23,326 nucleotides of DNA, from the NCBI GenBank assembly GCA_035649235.1, contig DASRJX010000223.1, positions 1 through 23,326 on the forward strand, written 5' to 3'. Numbering within the stretch: position 1 is the first letter of the stretch; each line of letters opens with the position of its first letter. This DNA comes from DASRJX01 sp035649235. GTDB lineage: Bacteria; Acidobacteriota; Polarisedimenticolia; Gp22-AA2. This document shows, piece by piece, positions 1 through 7,212 of the stretch. The translations under genes and the position numbers were made by a program. The notes below the pieces were generated by a model, which did no database searches, was not told the DNA's origin, and was given only the letters and a program-made list of their open reading frames with translations.

Positions 1-1
1 G

Positions 2-32
2 AAGGGCCGCGGCGACGCGGCCCTTGTTTTTT
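2..32 (+). terminator. Rho-independent terminator of an upstream gene
   Basis: A perfect 9-bp stem (AAGGGCCGC, positions 2-10, pairing with GCGGCCCTT, 17-25) encloses a 6-nt loop and is followed by G and six T residues (27-32). This is a textbook intrinsic terminator on the + strand. It ends transcription of a gene lying left of the window and isolates the DUF1326 gene. Confidence 0.85.
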
Positions 33-105
33 CACCGCTCCTTCTCCCCGCGTCCCGCCGAAGGGACCGTGCGTTCCGCGGAGGGACCATCCGCAACGCC
101 GGGGC

Positions 106-135
106 TTGACCGGTCTGGCCGGCGCGTTGTAGAAA
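106..135 (+). promoter_or_regulatory. Candidate sigma-70-type promoter for the DUF1326 gene
   Basis: TTGACC (106-111) resembles a -35 box and is separated by 18 bp from TAGAAA (130-135), an AT-rich -10-like hexamer in otherwise very GC-rich DNA. A start near position 142 would give a leader of about 50 nt before the ATG at 192. The same stretch also contains a partial sigma-54-like match (116-131, see findings). Motif match only. Confidence 0.35.
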
Positions 136-191
136 ACCTCAACGTCCGAGGGTCTCGTCGCAATGTCTCATTCCCAGGGGGAGGTGGCTCG

Positions 192-905
192 ATGAAAAGG
201 ATTCTTCTGGCGATGCTCGTCGTCTCGACGGCGCTCGTGGGCACAGCAAAGGCGAGCCCGCGGTCCTCCACCTTCGAGGTGACCGCGGACACGATCGAAG
301 GCTGCTCCTGCTCCCTGTTCTGCCCCTGCTATTTCGGTCATTCGGAACCGACGCACATGTGCCAGTTCAACAACGTCTACAAGTTCCGCAAGGGGAGCCA
401 CTACGGCGACGTGGATCTGTCCGACCAGCTGGTCTGGTTGTCGGGCGACCTGGGCGGCGAGTGGCACAAGAACCCGGGCCCCGGGATGCCGATGGACTGG
501 ACGGTCGTGACCTTCGACCGGCGCTCGACCCCGGAGCAGCGCAAGGCGATCGAGAGGGTCGTCGGCAAGGTGTTCGACGTGAAGTGGAGCAAGATCAGCT
601 CCCGCGACGACTCGATCTCCTGGGAGGACAGCGCGAGCTCGTCGCACGCCAAGATGGCGAGCGGCATGGCGGAGATCACGCTCGACAAGCAGTCGACGAT
701 GCGCCCCGACAAGGGGTCGCCGGCCGTCATCAAGAACTTGCAATACTGGGGCTCCAGCTCCAACGAAGGGTTCGTGCTCGCCTACTCGACCCACAATTTC
801 AACGGCGACACGAAGTTCTCGCACCAGGGGAAGAACGGCTTCACCATCACCTGGACGGCCAAGGGGGACGTGGCGCCGCAAGGCGCGAAGCCCGGGATGC
901 CCTGA
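192..905 (+). CDS. Secreted DUF1326-domain protein, Cys-rich
   Basis: A 237-residue protein. The ATG at 192 is chosen because AGGGGGAGG lies just upstream and because it places a signal peptide (hydrophobic residues 4-19, likely cleavage near Ala19-Ala21) at the N-terminus; the upstream in-frame extension is Arg/Pro-rich and unlikely to be coding. The mature protein begins with a cysteine cluster (C38, C40, C44, C46, then C57) in the context EGCSCSLFCPC, which is the hallmark of DUF1326 proteins. The function of DUF1326 is not established; the cysteine cluster suggests metal binding or redox chemistry. The gene is monocistronic, preceded by a terminator and a candidate promoter and followed by hairpins. 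Family call is firm, function unknown. Confidence 0.85.
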   Translation: MKRILLAMLVVSTALVGTAKASPRSSTFEVTADTIEGCSCSLFCPCYFGHSEPTHMCQFNNVYKFRKGSHYGDVDLSDQLVWLSGDLGGEWHKNPGPGMPMDWTVVTFDRRSTPEQRKAIERVVGKVFDVKWSKISSRDDSISWEDSASSSHAKMASGMAEITLDKQSTMRPDKGSPAVIKNLQYWGSSSNEGFVLAYSTHNFNGDTKFSHQGKNGFTITWTAKGDVAPQGAKPGMP

Positions 906-919
906 TCACCGGCGGGACT

Positions 920-934
920 GCATAGGGCCTATGC
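920..934. promoter_or_regulatory. 15-bp perfect palindrome, candidate operator
   Basis: GCATAGG (920-926) and CCTATGC (928-934) are exact reverse complements around a single central G. No T-run follows, so this is not an obvious intrinsic terminator. It lies about 190 bp upstream of the histidine kinase/NtrC operon, the usual distance range for an enhancer-type activator site, but no protein can be assigned from sequence alone. Confidence 0.35.
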
Positions 935-966
935 GCCCGGTCCCCGGATCATCATCGACATGATCG

Positions 967-988
967 GGGGGCCCCGTCCGGGGCCTCC
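967..988 (+). terminator. GC-rich hairpin, possible terminator of the DUF1326 gene
   Basis: GGCCCC (970-975) pairs with GGGGCC (980-985) around a GTCC loop, and the stem can be extended outward to 967/988 with one G-T wobble. The following pyrimidine-rich stretch (about 989-1006) is not a clean T-tract, so termination efficiency is uncertain. Confidence 0.4.
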
Positions 989-1110
989 GTTCTACCCTTC
1001 TCTTTCCGGGTCAAGCGGCTCCCCTTGGCCCTTTTGGCCGCATCCCAGGGCCCCGGTCCTTCCGGCGTCCTCCCGGCCCGCCTCTTGCTTGGCGTGTCGA
1101 GCCCTGCTCC

Positions 1111-2847
1111 GTGGCGCTGCGATATATTGACGCCGTGTGGGGAGCGCGCTGGCAAGGGATCACCTGGCTGACCGTCCTCTCGAGCGCCGCCGTGGTCGCC
1201 ATCAACCTGGCCGGCATCTGGGAGATAGCGGCGGCGCGGCGCGACCTGCGGCTCGGCTCGCAACGGGTTCTGTCCCTGGAGACGACCGACCTGGCCCACG
1301 CCATCGAGAGCCGGCTGGCGCAGGCGCGCGCGGATCTGGCCTTCATGACGGGATCGCCGGTCTTCTTCGATCTGGAGTCGGCCCTGGGGTCCAGGAACCC
1401 CACCGTGGCCCGCTGGCGGCGGCTGGAGGCGGAGGGGGCGCTGCTGCTGTTCCTGCGATCCCACCCGGAGATCATGCGCGCCGTCATCCGGTCGCCCCGG
1501 GGACAGCCTCTCCTGGAGGCCGCCCGCCGCGGAGGGATCCCGGTGCTCTGGACATCGGCCGGTGAGGAGCCGGAAAGCCCCGGCAGGCGCTCGGCGGACC
1601 CAATCGGGCAGCCGGTCGAGGGGCGGTTCGAGCCGCGGCTGGGGACGCGGACCGTCGAGGGTGCGGTGAGGGCCGATGTGACGATCGACGCCGCCCGGCT
1701 CCTGTCGCGCGACGAGAGGGCCGGCGCGACCGGCAGGGCCTGCTCGCTGCGCGATGGCCAGGGCCGGCTCCTCGCAGCGCAGCCTGGTGCCCTCCCGGGC
1801 GGCGTGGACGCGCCGAGTGAGGCGGAAGGACCCGGAGCACAGGGTGCGCCGGGCCGGCCGGAGGCGGCGGAGGCGACCGTCGACAGCGAAGGCTGGTCGG
1901 CCCCGGCGCCCTGGTCAATCTCCTGCACGCCGACCAGCGACTCGCCGCTGGCGCTCCTGGAGCCGCTGGCGGCGCGCTACCGCCTGACGCTCGGGCTGAA
2001 CCTCGTCGTGATGAGCCTGGCGTTCGTGCTCGGAGGGTTCGCGATCCACCAGACGCGGGCGCGGCAGACGATGGAGGCGACGGCACGCCAGGAGGTGCGG
2101 GTCAGGGAGCTGGAGCGGCAACTGTTCCACGCCGAGAGGCTCGGGACGGTCGGACGGCTGGCGGCCGGCATGGCGCACGAGATCAACAACCCCCTGGAAG
2201 GCATGTCGAACTATCTCGCCCTGGCGCGGGAGGAGCTGCGGAGCGGCGACACAGTCGCCGCGGGACGGCGCCTGGACGGCCTCGAGGAAGGCCTGCGCCG
2301 GACGACCTCGGTCGTGACCCAGGTCCTGGCGCACGCCGACCCGGCCAGGGCTCCGATGGAGCCGGTCGATCTCGGCGCGGTGCTGAGGCAGACGGTGGAA
2401 TTCGTCGGATCGCGACCGGAATTCCGTGGCATCCGCTTCCTGCTCGAGATTCAGGACGGCCTCCCGGCGGTGCCGGGGTGGCCGGCGCTCCTCGGGCAGG
2501 TGTTCCTGAACCTGGCGCTCAACGCCTGCGAGGCGCAGCCCCAGGGAGGCGAGGTGCGCATCGGGGCGCGCTCGTCCGGGCCGCGCGTCGTCGTCGAGAT
2601 CGCCGACCGCGGGCCGGGCGTGCCGGTCTCGGAAGCCGCCCGCATCTTCGAGCCGTTCTACACCACCAAGCAGTCGAGCGGGCTCGGCCTGTCGATCTGC
2701 TACGGCATCGTCACGCAGCACGGCGGAGAGCTGAGCGTCCTGGAGCGCCCCGGGGGTGGGGCGCTGTTCCGGATCGACCTGCCCGCCACCGTGGCGGAGC
2801 CCCGCGGCACGATCCCGCGGCCGGCCGAGGGAGGCGCGCGTGCCTGA
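1111..2847 (+). CDS. Membrane sensor histidine kinase (NtrB/DctB-like)
   Basis: A 578-residue kinase. Two hydrophobic segments (about 16-36 and 292-313) flank a roughly 250-residue putative periplasmic sensor with no sensor family I recognise. A short coiled coil (about 318-345) leads to the phosphoacceptor His356 in AHEINNPLEG. The ATPase domain has the N-box around Asn471, G1 at D499-RGPG and G2 GLGL at 524-527. The start is uncertain: GTG 1111 has no clear Shine-Dalgarno, and an in-frame GTG at 1135 sits 6 nt after TATATT (1123-1128). It overlaps the downstream sigma-54 regulator by 8 nt, making that regulator its obvious phosphotransfer partner. The signal sensed is unknown. Confidence 0.9.
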   Translation: MALRYIDAVWGARWQGITWLTVLSSAAVVAINLAGIWEIAAARRDLRLGSQRVLSLETTDLAHAIESRLAQARADLAFMTGSPVFFDLESALGSRNPTVARWRRLEAEGALLLFLRSHPEIMRAVIRSPRGQPLLEAARRGGIPVLWTSAGEEPESPGRRSADPIGQPVEGRFEPRLGTRTVEGAVRADVTIDAARLLSRDERAGATGRACSLRDGQGRLLAAQPGALPGGVDAPSEAEGPGAQGAPGRPEAAEATVDSEGWSAPAPWSISCTPTSDSPLALLEPLAARYRLTLGLNLVVMSLAFVLGGFAIHQTRARQTMEATARQEVRVRELERQLFHAERLGTVGRLAAGMAHEINNPLEGMSNYLALAREELRSGDTVAAGRRLDGLEEGLRRTTSVVTQVLAHADPARAPMEPVDLGAVLRQTVEFVGSRPEFRGIRFLLEIQDGLPAVPGWPALLGQVFLNLALNACEAQPQGGEVRIGARSSGPRVVVEIADRGPGVPVSEAARIFEPFYTTKQSSGLGLSICYGIVTQHGGELSVLERPGGGALFRIDLPATVAEPRGTIPRPAEGGARA

Positions 2848-4276
2848 CGAGAGGCGCCGGCCGCGCGGCCGGGTGCTGATCGTGGAAGACGAGGCCTACG
2901 TGCGGGCCTCGCTCGACGAGCTGCTGCGCGCGCGCGGCTTCGACGTCAGCCTGGCGGCAGGCGTGGAGGAGGCGCTCGTCTCGCTGGCCCGCGCGCCGGT
3001 CGATGTCGTCCTGACGGACCTGAAGATGCCGGGCGGCGGCGGTCTCGAGCTGGTCCGCCGGGTGCGCGCCTCCTCGCCGGAGATGCCGGTCGTCGTACTC
3101 ACGGGACACGGCACGGTCCCCTCGGCCGTGGAATGCATCAAGAGCGGCGCCTCCGACTACCTGCTGAAGCCGATCGACCCGGAGGCCCTCGAGGCAGCCC
3201 TCGATCGGGCGCTTCTGGCCGGCGCGCTGCGCCGGGAGGTCGCCTACCTCAGGGGCGCCGCCGGCACGGGCGATACGGTCCGCATCATCGGCCGGAGCGC
3301 CCGCTGGATGCAGGTGATGCAGATGGCCCAGGCTGTCGCGGCCACCGATTCGACCGTGCTGCTGCTGGGGGAGTCGGGGACGGGCAAGGAGCTGGTGGCG
3401 CGCCAGATCCACGCTCTCAGCCGGCGCTCCGGCGGCCCCTACGTGCGCGTCAACTGCGCGGCGATCCCCGTCGAGATGTGGGAGAGCGAGTTCTTCGGCC
3501 ACCGCCGCGGAGCTTTCACGGGCGCCGCAGGGGACCGCGACGGGCGCTTCCGGCTGGCCCACCGCGGCACGCTCTTCATGGACGAGGTGGGGGCGATGCC
3601 GCTGCCGGCGCAGGCCAAAATCCTGCGCGTCCTGCAGGACGGCGAGTTCGATCGCCTGGGGGACGAGCAGCCGACGCGCGTCGACGTGCGCGTCATCGCC
3701 GCGACCAACAGTGACCTGGAGGCCGACGTCGCCGCGGGACGGTTCCGGCAGGACCTCTACTACCGGCTCGACGTCGTCCGCATGGCACTCCCGGCGCTCC
3801 GGGACCGTCCGGACGACATCCCGCTCCTGATCGAGGGCTTCCTGGAGGATGTCTCGGCCCGGCTCGGCCGGCGCAGGCCCGGCATCGCCCCCGCCACCAT
3901 GGCGGAGCTGCAGGCCTATCACTGGCCGGGCAACGTGCGCGAGCTCCGCAACGTCCTGGAGCGGGCCTTGATCCTGAACCCTGGCGACACGCTGGCGGGG
4001 GTCGACCTGCTCCCGGCGCCGCCCGTCCGGCGGGTGGGGAGCGCCGATCCTCGCGGCCCCGGCGACGCCACGGGGTCGGGCGCCTCGGGCGAGCCGCCCG
4101 AGGCCGGGACGAGCCTGCGGGAGGTTCTGGCCCGGAGCGAGAAGCAGGCGGTCATCGAGGCGCTGCAGCGATCGGGAGGGGTCCGCAAGGAGGCCGCGCG
4201 CCTCCTGGGCATCGACCAGAGGAACCTGGCCTACTACTTCCGCAAGCACGGCATCGATCCGGACGTGCTTCCGTGA
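2840..4276 (+). CDS. NtrC-family sigma-54-dependent response regulator
   Basis: A 478-residue activator starting at GTG 2840, supported by GGGAGG upstream and by the correct receiver N-terminus (VLIVEDE); the longer reading frame upstream only shadows the kinase gene. Domains in order: a receiver (acidic E16/D17, phosphoacceptor D60, Lys110); an AAA+ domain with Walker A GESGTGK (177-183), an intact GAFTGA sigma-54 contact loop (224-229) and Walker B LFMDE; and a C-terminal Fis-type helix-turn-helix (about 430-475). The intact GAFTGA means it should activate sigma-54 promoters. It overlaps the kinase gene by 8 nt and the cytochrome gene by 4 nt, so regulator and presumed effectors are translated together. 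Targets cannot be read from the sequence. Confidence 0.95.
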   Translation: MPDERRRPRGRVLIVEDEAYVRASLDELLRARGFDVSLAAGVEEALVSLARAPVDVVLTDLKMPGGGGLELVRRVRASSPEMPVVVLTGHGTVPSAVECIKSGASDYLLKPIDPEALEAALDRALLAGALRREVAYLRGAAGTGDTVRIIGRSARWMQVMQMAQAVAATDSTVLLLGESGTGKELVARQIHALSRRSGGPYVRVNCAAIPVEMWESEFFGHRRGAFTGAAGDRDGRFRLAHRGTLFMDEVGAMPLPAQAKILRVLQDGEFDRLGDEQPTRVDVRVIAATNSDLEADVAAGRFRQDLYYRLDVVRMALPALRDRPDDIPLLIEGFLEDVSARLGRRRPGIAPATMAELQAYHWPGNVRELRNVLERALILNPGDTLAGVDLLPAPPVRRVGSADPRGPGDATGSGASGEPPEAGTSLREVLARSEKQAVIEALQRSGGVRKEAARLLGIDQRNLAYYFRKHGIDPDVLP

Positions 4277-7212
4277 GCCGGATCCTCGCGCCACTGATGA
4301 GGTGGCTGCTCCTCCTCGTCCTGATCAATGCCGCGTATCTGGCGGCCTTCGACTCGGCCACGATCTTCTATCACGTGCAGGTGGTGTTCCACGTGGTCGC
4401 GGGACTGCTCCTGGCCATCCTGCTGCTCCTGGCCGGAGCGCCCGAATTCCTGAAGCGCTACCGCCGTCCAGGCCCTGTCGCGGGCCGCGTCTGCCTCGTG
4501 TCCGCCGCTACCTTTGGAGTGGTTTCCGTCGCCACGGCCCTCAGGCTCGCGCTGGTCGGCACGGCCACGCCCTATAGGACGCTTCTGGGCGTTCACGTCG
4601 GGGCCTCGATCGCGGCGCTCGTCTGCGCCTTTGGCTGGTCCCTGCTGTGCGGGAGCCCGGCGCGCGCCCGGCGCGCCGCCTGGCTTCTCGCGGCGGCCCT
4701 CGCCTTTCCGCTCGCCGTGCGCGGCTACGGGCTCCTCAACCCACCGCACGTGGCCCGCATCGAGAACCCGACCACGCCGCCTCTGACCCCCTTCGAGGAG
4801 GGGGGCGGGCAGGAGAGCCCCTTCTTTCCGTCGTCGGTCATGACGGTCGGCAACACGCTGGTCCCGGAGGACTTCTTCCTGGAGTCCAAGGCCTGCGGCA
4901 ACAAGGGCTGCCATCCCGACATCACGGCGCAGTGGGACTCGTCGATGCACCACTTCTCCTCGTTCAACAACCAGTGGTACCGGAAGTCAATCGAGTACAT
5001 GCAGGAGGTCGTGGGGACCCGGCCCTCGAAATGGTGCGGCGGGTGCCACGATCAGTCGGTCCTGCTGACGGGTCGGATGGACCGGCCGATCGTGGAGCAG
5101 ATCGACACGCCCCAGGCCCAGGCCGGGATCGGCTGCCTGGTCTGCCACTCCATCGTGCACGTGCGCGACACCATGGGGCAGGGGGGGTACGTGCTCGAGT
5201 ACCCGGAGATGCACCGCCTGGTGGCGAGCCCGAGCCCGTTCCTCAAGGCCGCTCACGACTACATGGTGCGGCTCGATCCGGGCCCCCACAAGCGCACCAT
5301 GCTGAAGCCGTTCCACCGCGAGTCGCGCGCCGAGTTCTGCTCCGCCTGCCACAAGGTGCACCTCGACGTTCCGGTGAACCACTACCGGTGGATCCGCGGC
5401 TTCAACGAGTACGACGCCTGGCAGGGGAGCGGCGTTTCGGGCCAGGGCGCGCGCGCGTTCTACTATCCCGACAAGCCGAAGGACTGCGGCGACTGCCACA
5501 TGCCGCTGGTGCGCTCGCAGGACGCCGCGAACGTCGGCGGCTTCGTCCACTCGCACCGTTTCCCGGCGGCCAACACCGCGGTGCCGTTCGCCAACCGGGA
5601 CGAGGAGCAGCTCAAGGTGACACAGGACTTCCTGCGCGCCGGCATCCTGACCGTCGATATCTTCGCGGCGAGCGAGGCGGGTGTCGCGAGCGGTGCTGTG
5701 GCGCCGGCGGGCGGGCCGGGGAGCGCCCCGGCAGCGGCCGCCGCAGGGCCGGGCGAGCCGGTCGCCAGCGCCATGTTCCCGGATCTGCCGGAGGCGATGG
5801 GGGGCCCGCCGTCGGGGGCGCCCCGAGGGCCCGCCGCCGGGGCATCGGCAGGCGTCGCGGCCGGCACCGGCCGACCGGGGACGAAGGTGACGGTGCTGGT
5901 GGCGCCGCTCGACCGCGCCACTCCCTTCCTGCGACCGGGAGGTGCTTACCGCATCGACGTCGTCGCCCGGACGCGCGGCGTGGGGCACTTCTTCCCCGGC
6001 GGGACGGTGGACGCCTTCGATGTGTGGCTCGAGCTGAAGGGGGAGGACGCGGACGGCAGGACCTTCTTCTGGAGCGGCTACCTGGAGGACGGGGGCCGGG
6101 GCGCTCTGGAGCCCGGGGCGCACCGCTATCGCTCCCTCGCGATCGACGCCCACGGGAACCCGATCAACAAGCGCAACGCCTGGGCGACGCGGGCGCTCGT
6201 GTATGCGCGCCTCATCCCGCCCGGGGCGGCCGACGTCGGGCGCTTCCGGGTGGTGATCCCGAAGGACGCGCGCGGGCCCGTGACCTTCACGGCGCGCATG
6301 AACTACCGGAAGTTTGCCTGGTGGAACACGCAGTTCTCCTACGCGGGGGAGCGCGACAAGACGGTGGCCGACTTCGGCCTGTCGCCGGACTACGACGACG
6401 GCCGGTTCGTGTTCACGGGGGACACCTCCCGGGTCTCGGGCGGGATCAAGGCGATCCCGGACCTGCCGGTCACGGTGGTCGCGGAGAACCGGCTGACCGC
6501 CGAGCTGGCCGGGCCCCCCGTCGCCGCGGGAGGCGCCGGTGCCGGACCGCCCGCCACCGTCGTCCCGGCGCCGCAGGGGTACGATCGCGAGCGCTTCAAC
6601 GACTACGGCATCGGCATGCTCCTGCAGGGGGACCTGGTCGCAGCCGCCCGGGCCTTCATGACGGTGAACGAGATCGATCCCGGCTACGCCCCCGGCTTCG
6701 TGAACCTCGGCCGGGCGCTGGTGCAGGAAGGGGATCACGACGCTGCCCTGCCGGTGCTCGAGCGGGCCCTCGCGATCGACCCCGGGCTCGCCAGCGGGCA
6801 CTACTTCCTGGCGCTCAGCCTCAAGGCGCGCGGCCGCTACGACGAGGCGCTCGATCACCTGCGCGCCGCCGCCGAGCGCTACCCGCGGGACAAGGTGGTG
6901 CGCAACCAGATCGGCCGGCTCCTGTTCCTGAAACGTCGGTTCCCGGAGGCGATCGCCGAGTTCGAACAAAGCCTGCGAGTCGATCCGGAGGACGTGACGG
7001 CCCACTACAACCTCATGCTCTGCTATCGTGCCCTCGGCGACGAAGGGGCGGAGAAGCGCCAGGAGGCGCTCTACGCGCGCTTCAAGGCGGACGAGTCGGC
7101 CCAGGCGCTGACCGGAGCCTACCGCCGTCTCAACGCGGAGGACAACATCGAGCGCCAGCCGATCCACGAGCACGCCGGACGCGCCGGGGCGTCCGGGGGC
7201 GCTCTGCGATGA
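4273..7212 (+). CDS. Membrane-anchored pentaheme-type cytochrome c with C-terminal TPRs
   Basis: A 979-residue protein starting at GTG 4273, whose start overlaps the regulator's stop (GTGA). Five hydrophobic segments (about 8-26, 32-56, 72-96, 103-127, 133-153) anchor it in the inner membrane. The following region has five heme-attachment-like motifs: one CX4CH (C208-H214) and four CXXCH (C255, C288, C356, C405). An Ala/Gly/Pro-rich linker (about 465-535) leads to a beta-rich domain (about 540-690, containing GVGHFFPGGT) of a kind found in other multiheme cytochromes. About five TPRs (770-943) follow. With an odd number of helices and a cytoplasmic N-terminus, the hemes and TPRs would be periplasmic. 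Likely an electron-transfer protein docking to a partner through its TPRs, plausibly the lipoprotein encoded next. Substrate unknown. Confidence 0.85.
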   Translation: MSRILAPLMRWLLLLVLINAAYLAAFDSATIFYHVQVVFHVVAGLLLAILLLLAGAPEFLKRYRRPGPVAGRVCLVSAATFGVVSVATALRLALVGTATPYRTLLGVHVGASIAALVCAFGWSLLCGSPARARRAAWLLAAALAFPLAVRGYGLLNPPHVARIENPTTPPLTPFEEGGGQESPFFPSSVMTVGNTLVPEDFFLESKACGNKGCHPDITAQWDSSMHHFSSFNNQWYRKSIEYMQEVVGTRPSKWCGGCHDQSVLLTGRMDRPIVEQIDTPQAQAGIGCLVCHSIVHVRDTMGQGGYVLEYPEMHRLVASPSPFLKAAHDYMVRLDPGPHKRTMLKPFHRESRAEFCSACHKVHLDVPVNHYRWIRGFNEYDAWQGSGVSGQGARAFYYPDKPKDCGDCHMPLVRSQDAANVGGFVHSHRFPAANTAVPFANRDEEQLKVTQDFLRAGILTVDIFAASEAGVASGAVAPAGGPGSAPAAAAAGPGEPVASAMFPDLPEAMGGPPSGAPRGPAAGASAGVAAGTGRPGTKVTVLVAPLDRATPFLRPGGAYRIDVVARTRGVGHFFPGGTVDAFDVWLELKGEDADGRTFFWSGYLEDGGRGALEPGAHRYRSLAIDAHGNPINKRNAWATRALVYARLIPPGAADVGRFRVVIPKDARGPVTFTARMNYRKFAWWNTQFSYAGERDKTVADFGLSPDYDDGRFVFTGDTSRVSGGIKAIPDLPVTVVAENRLTAELAGPPVAAGGAGAGPPATVVPAPQGYDRERFNDYGIGMLLQGDLVAAARAFMTVNEIDPGYAPGFVNLGRALVQEGDHDAALPVLERALAIDPGLASGHYFLALSLKARGRYDEALDHLRAAAERYPRDKVVRNQIGRLLFLKRRFPEAIAEFEQSLRVDPEDVTAHYNLMLCYRALGDEGAEKRQEALYARFKADESAQALTGAYRRLNAEDNIERQPIHEHAGRAGASGGALR

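Noticed and set aside
1085..1128. TTGCTT and TATATT as a promoter for the kinase gene.
   Set aside because: The 32-bp separation is far too long for a sigma-70 promoter.
4987..7173. Long - strand frame (728 codons) opposite the cytochrome gene.
   Set aside because: Antisense shadow typical of high-GC coding DNA; no ribosome site and a repetitive Arg/Val/His-rich composition.
4647..7208. Very long + frame open upstream of the CRTAC1 gene, overlapping the cytochrome gene.
   Set aside because: The translation is Arg/Gly/Ala-rich noise in the wrong frame of a clear cytochrome gene; meaningful sequence begins only at ATG 7209.
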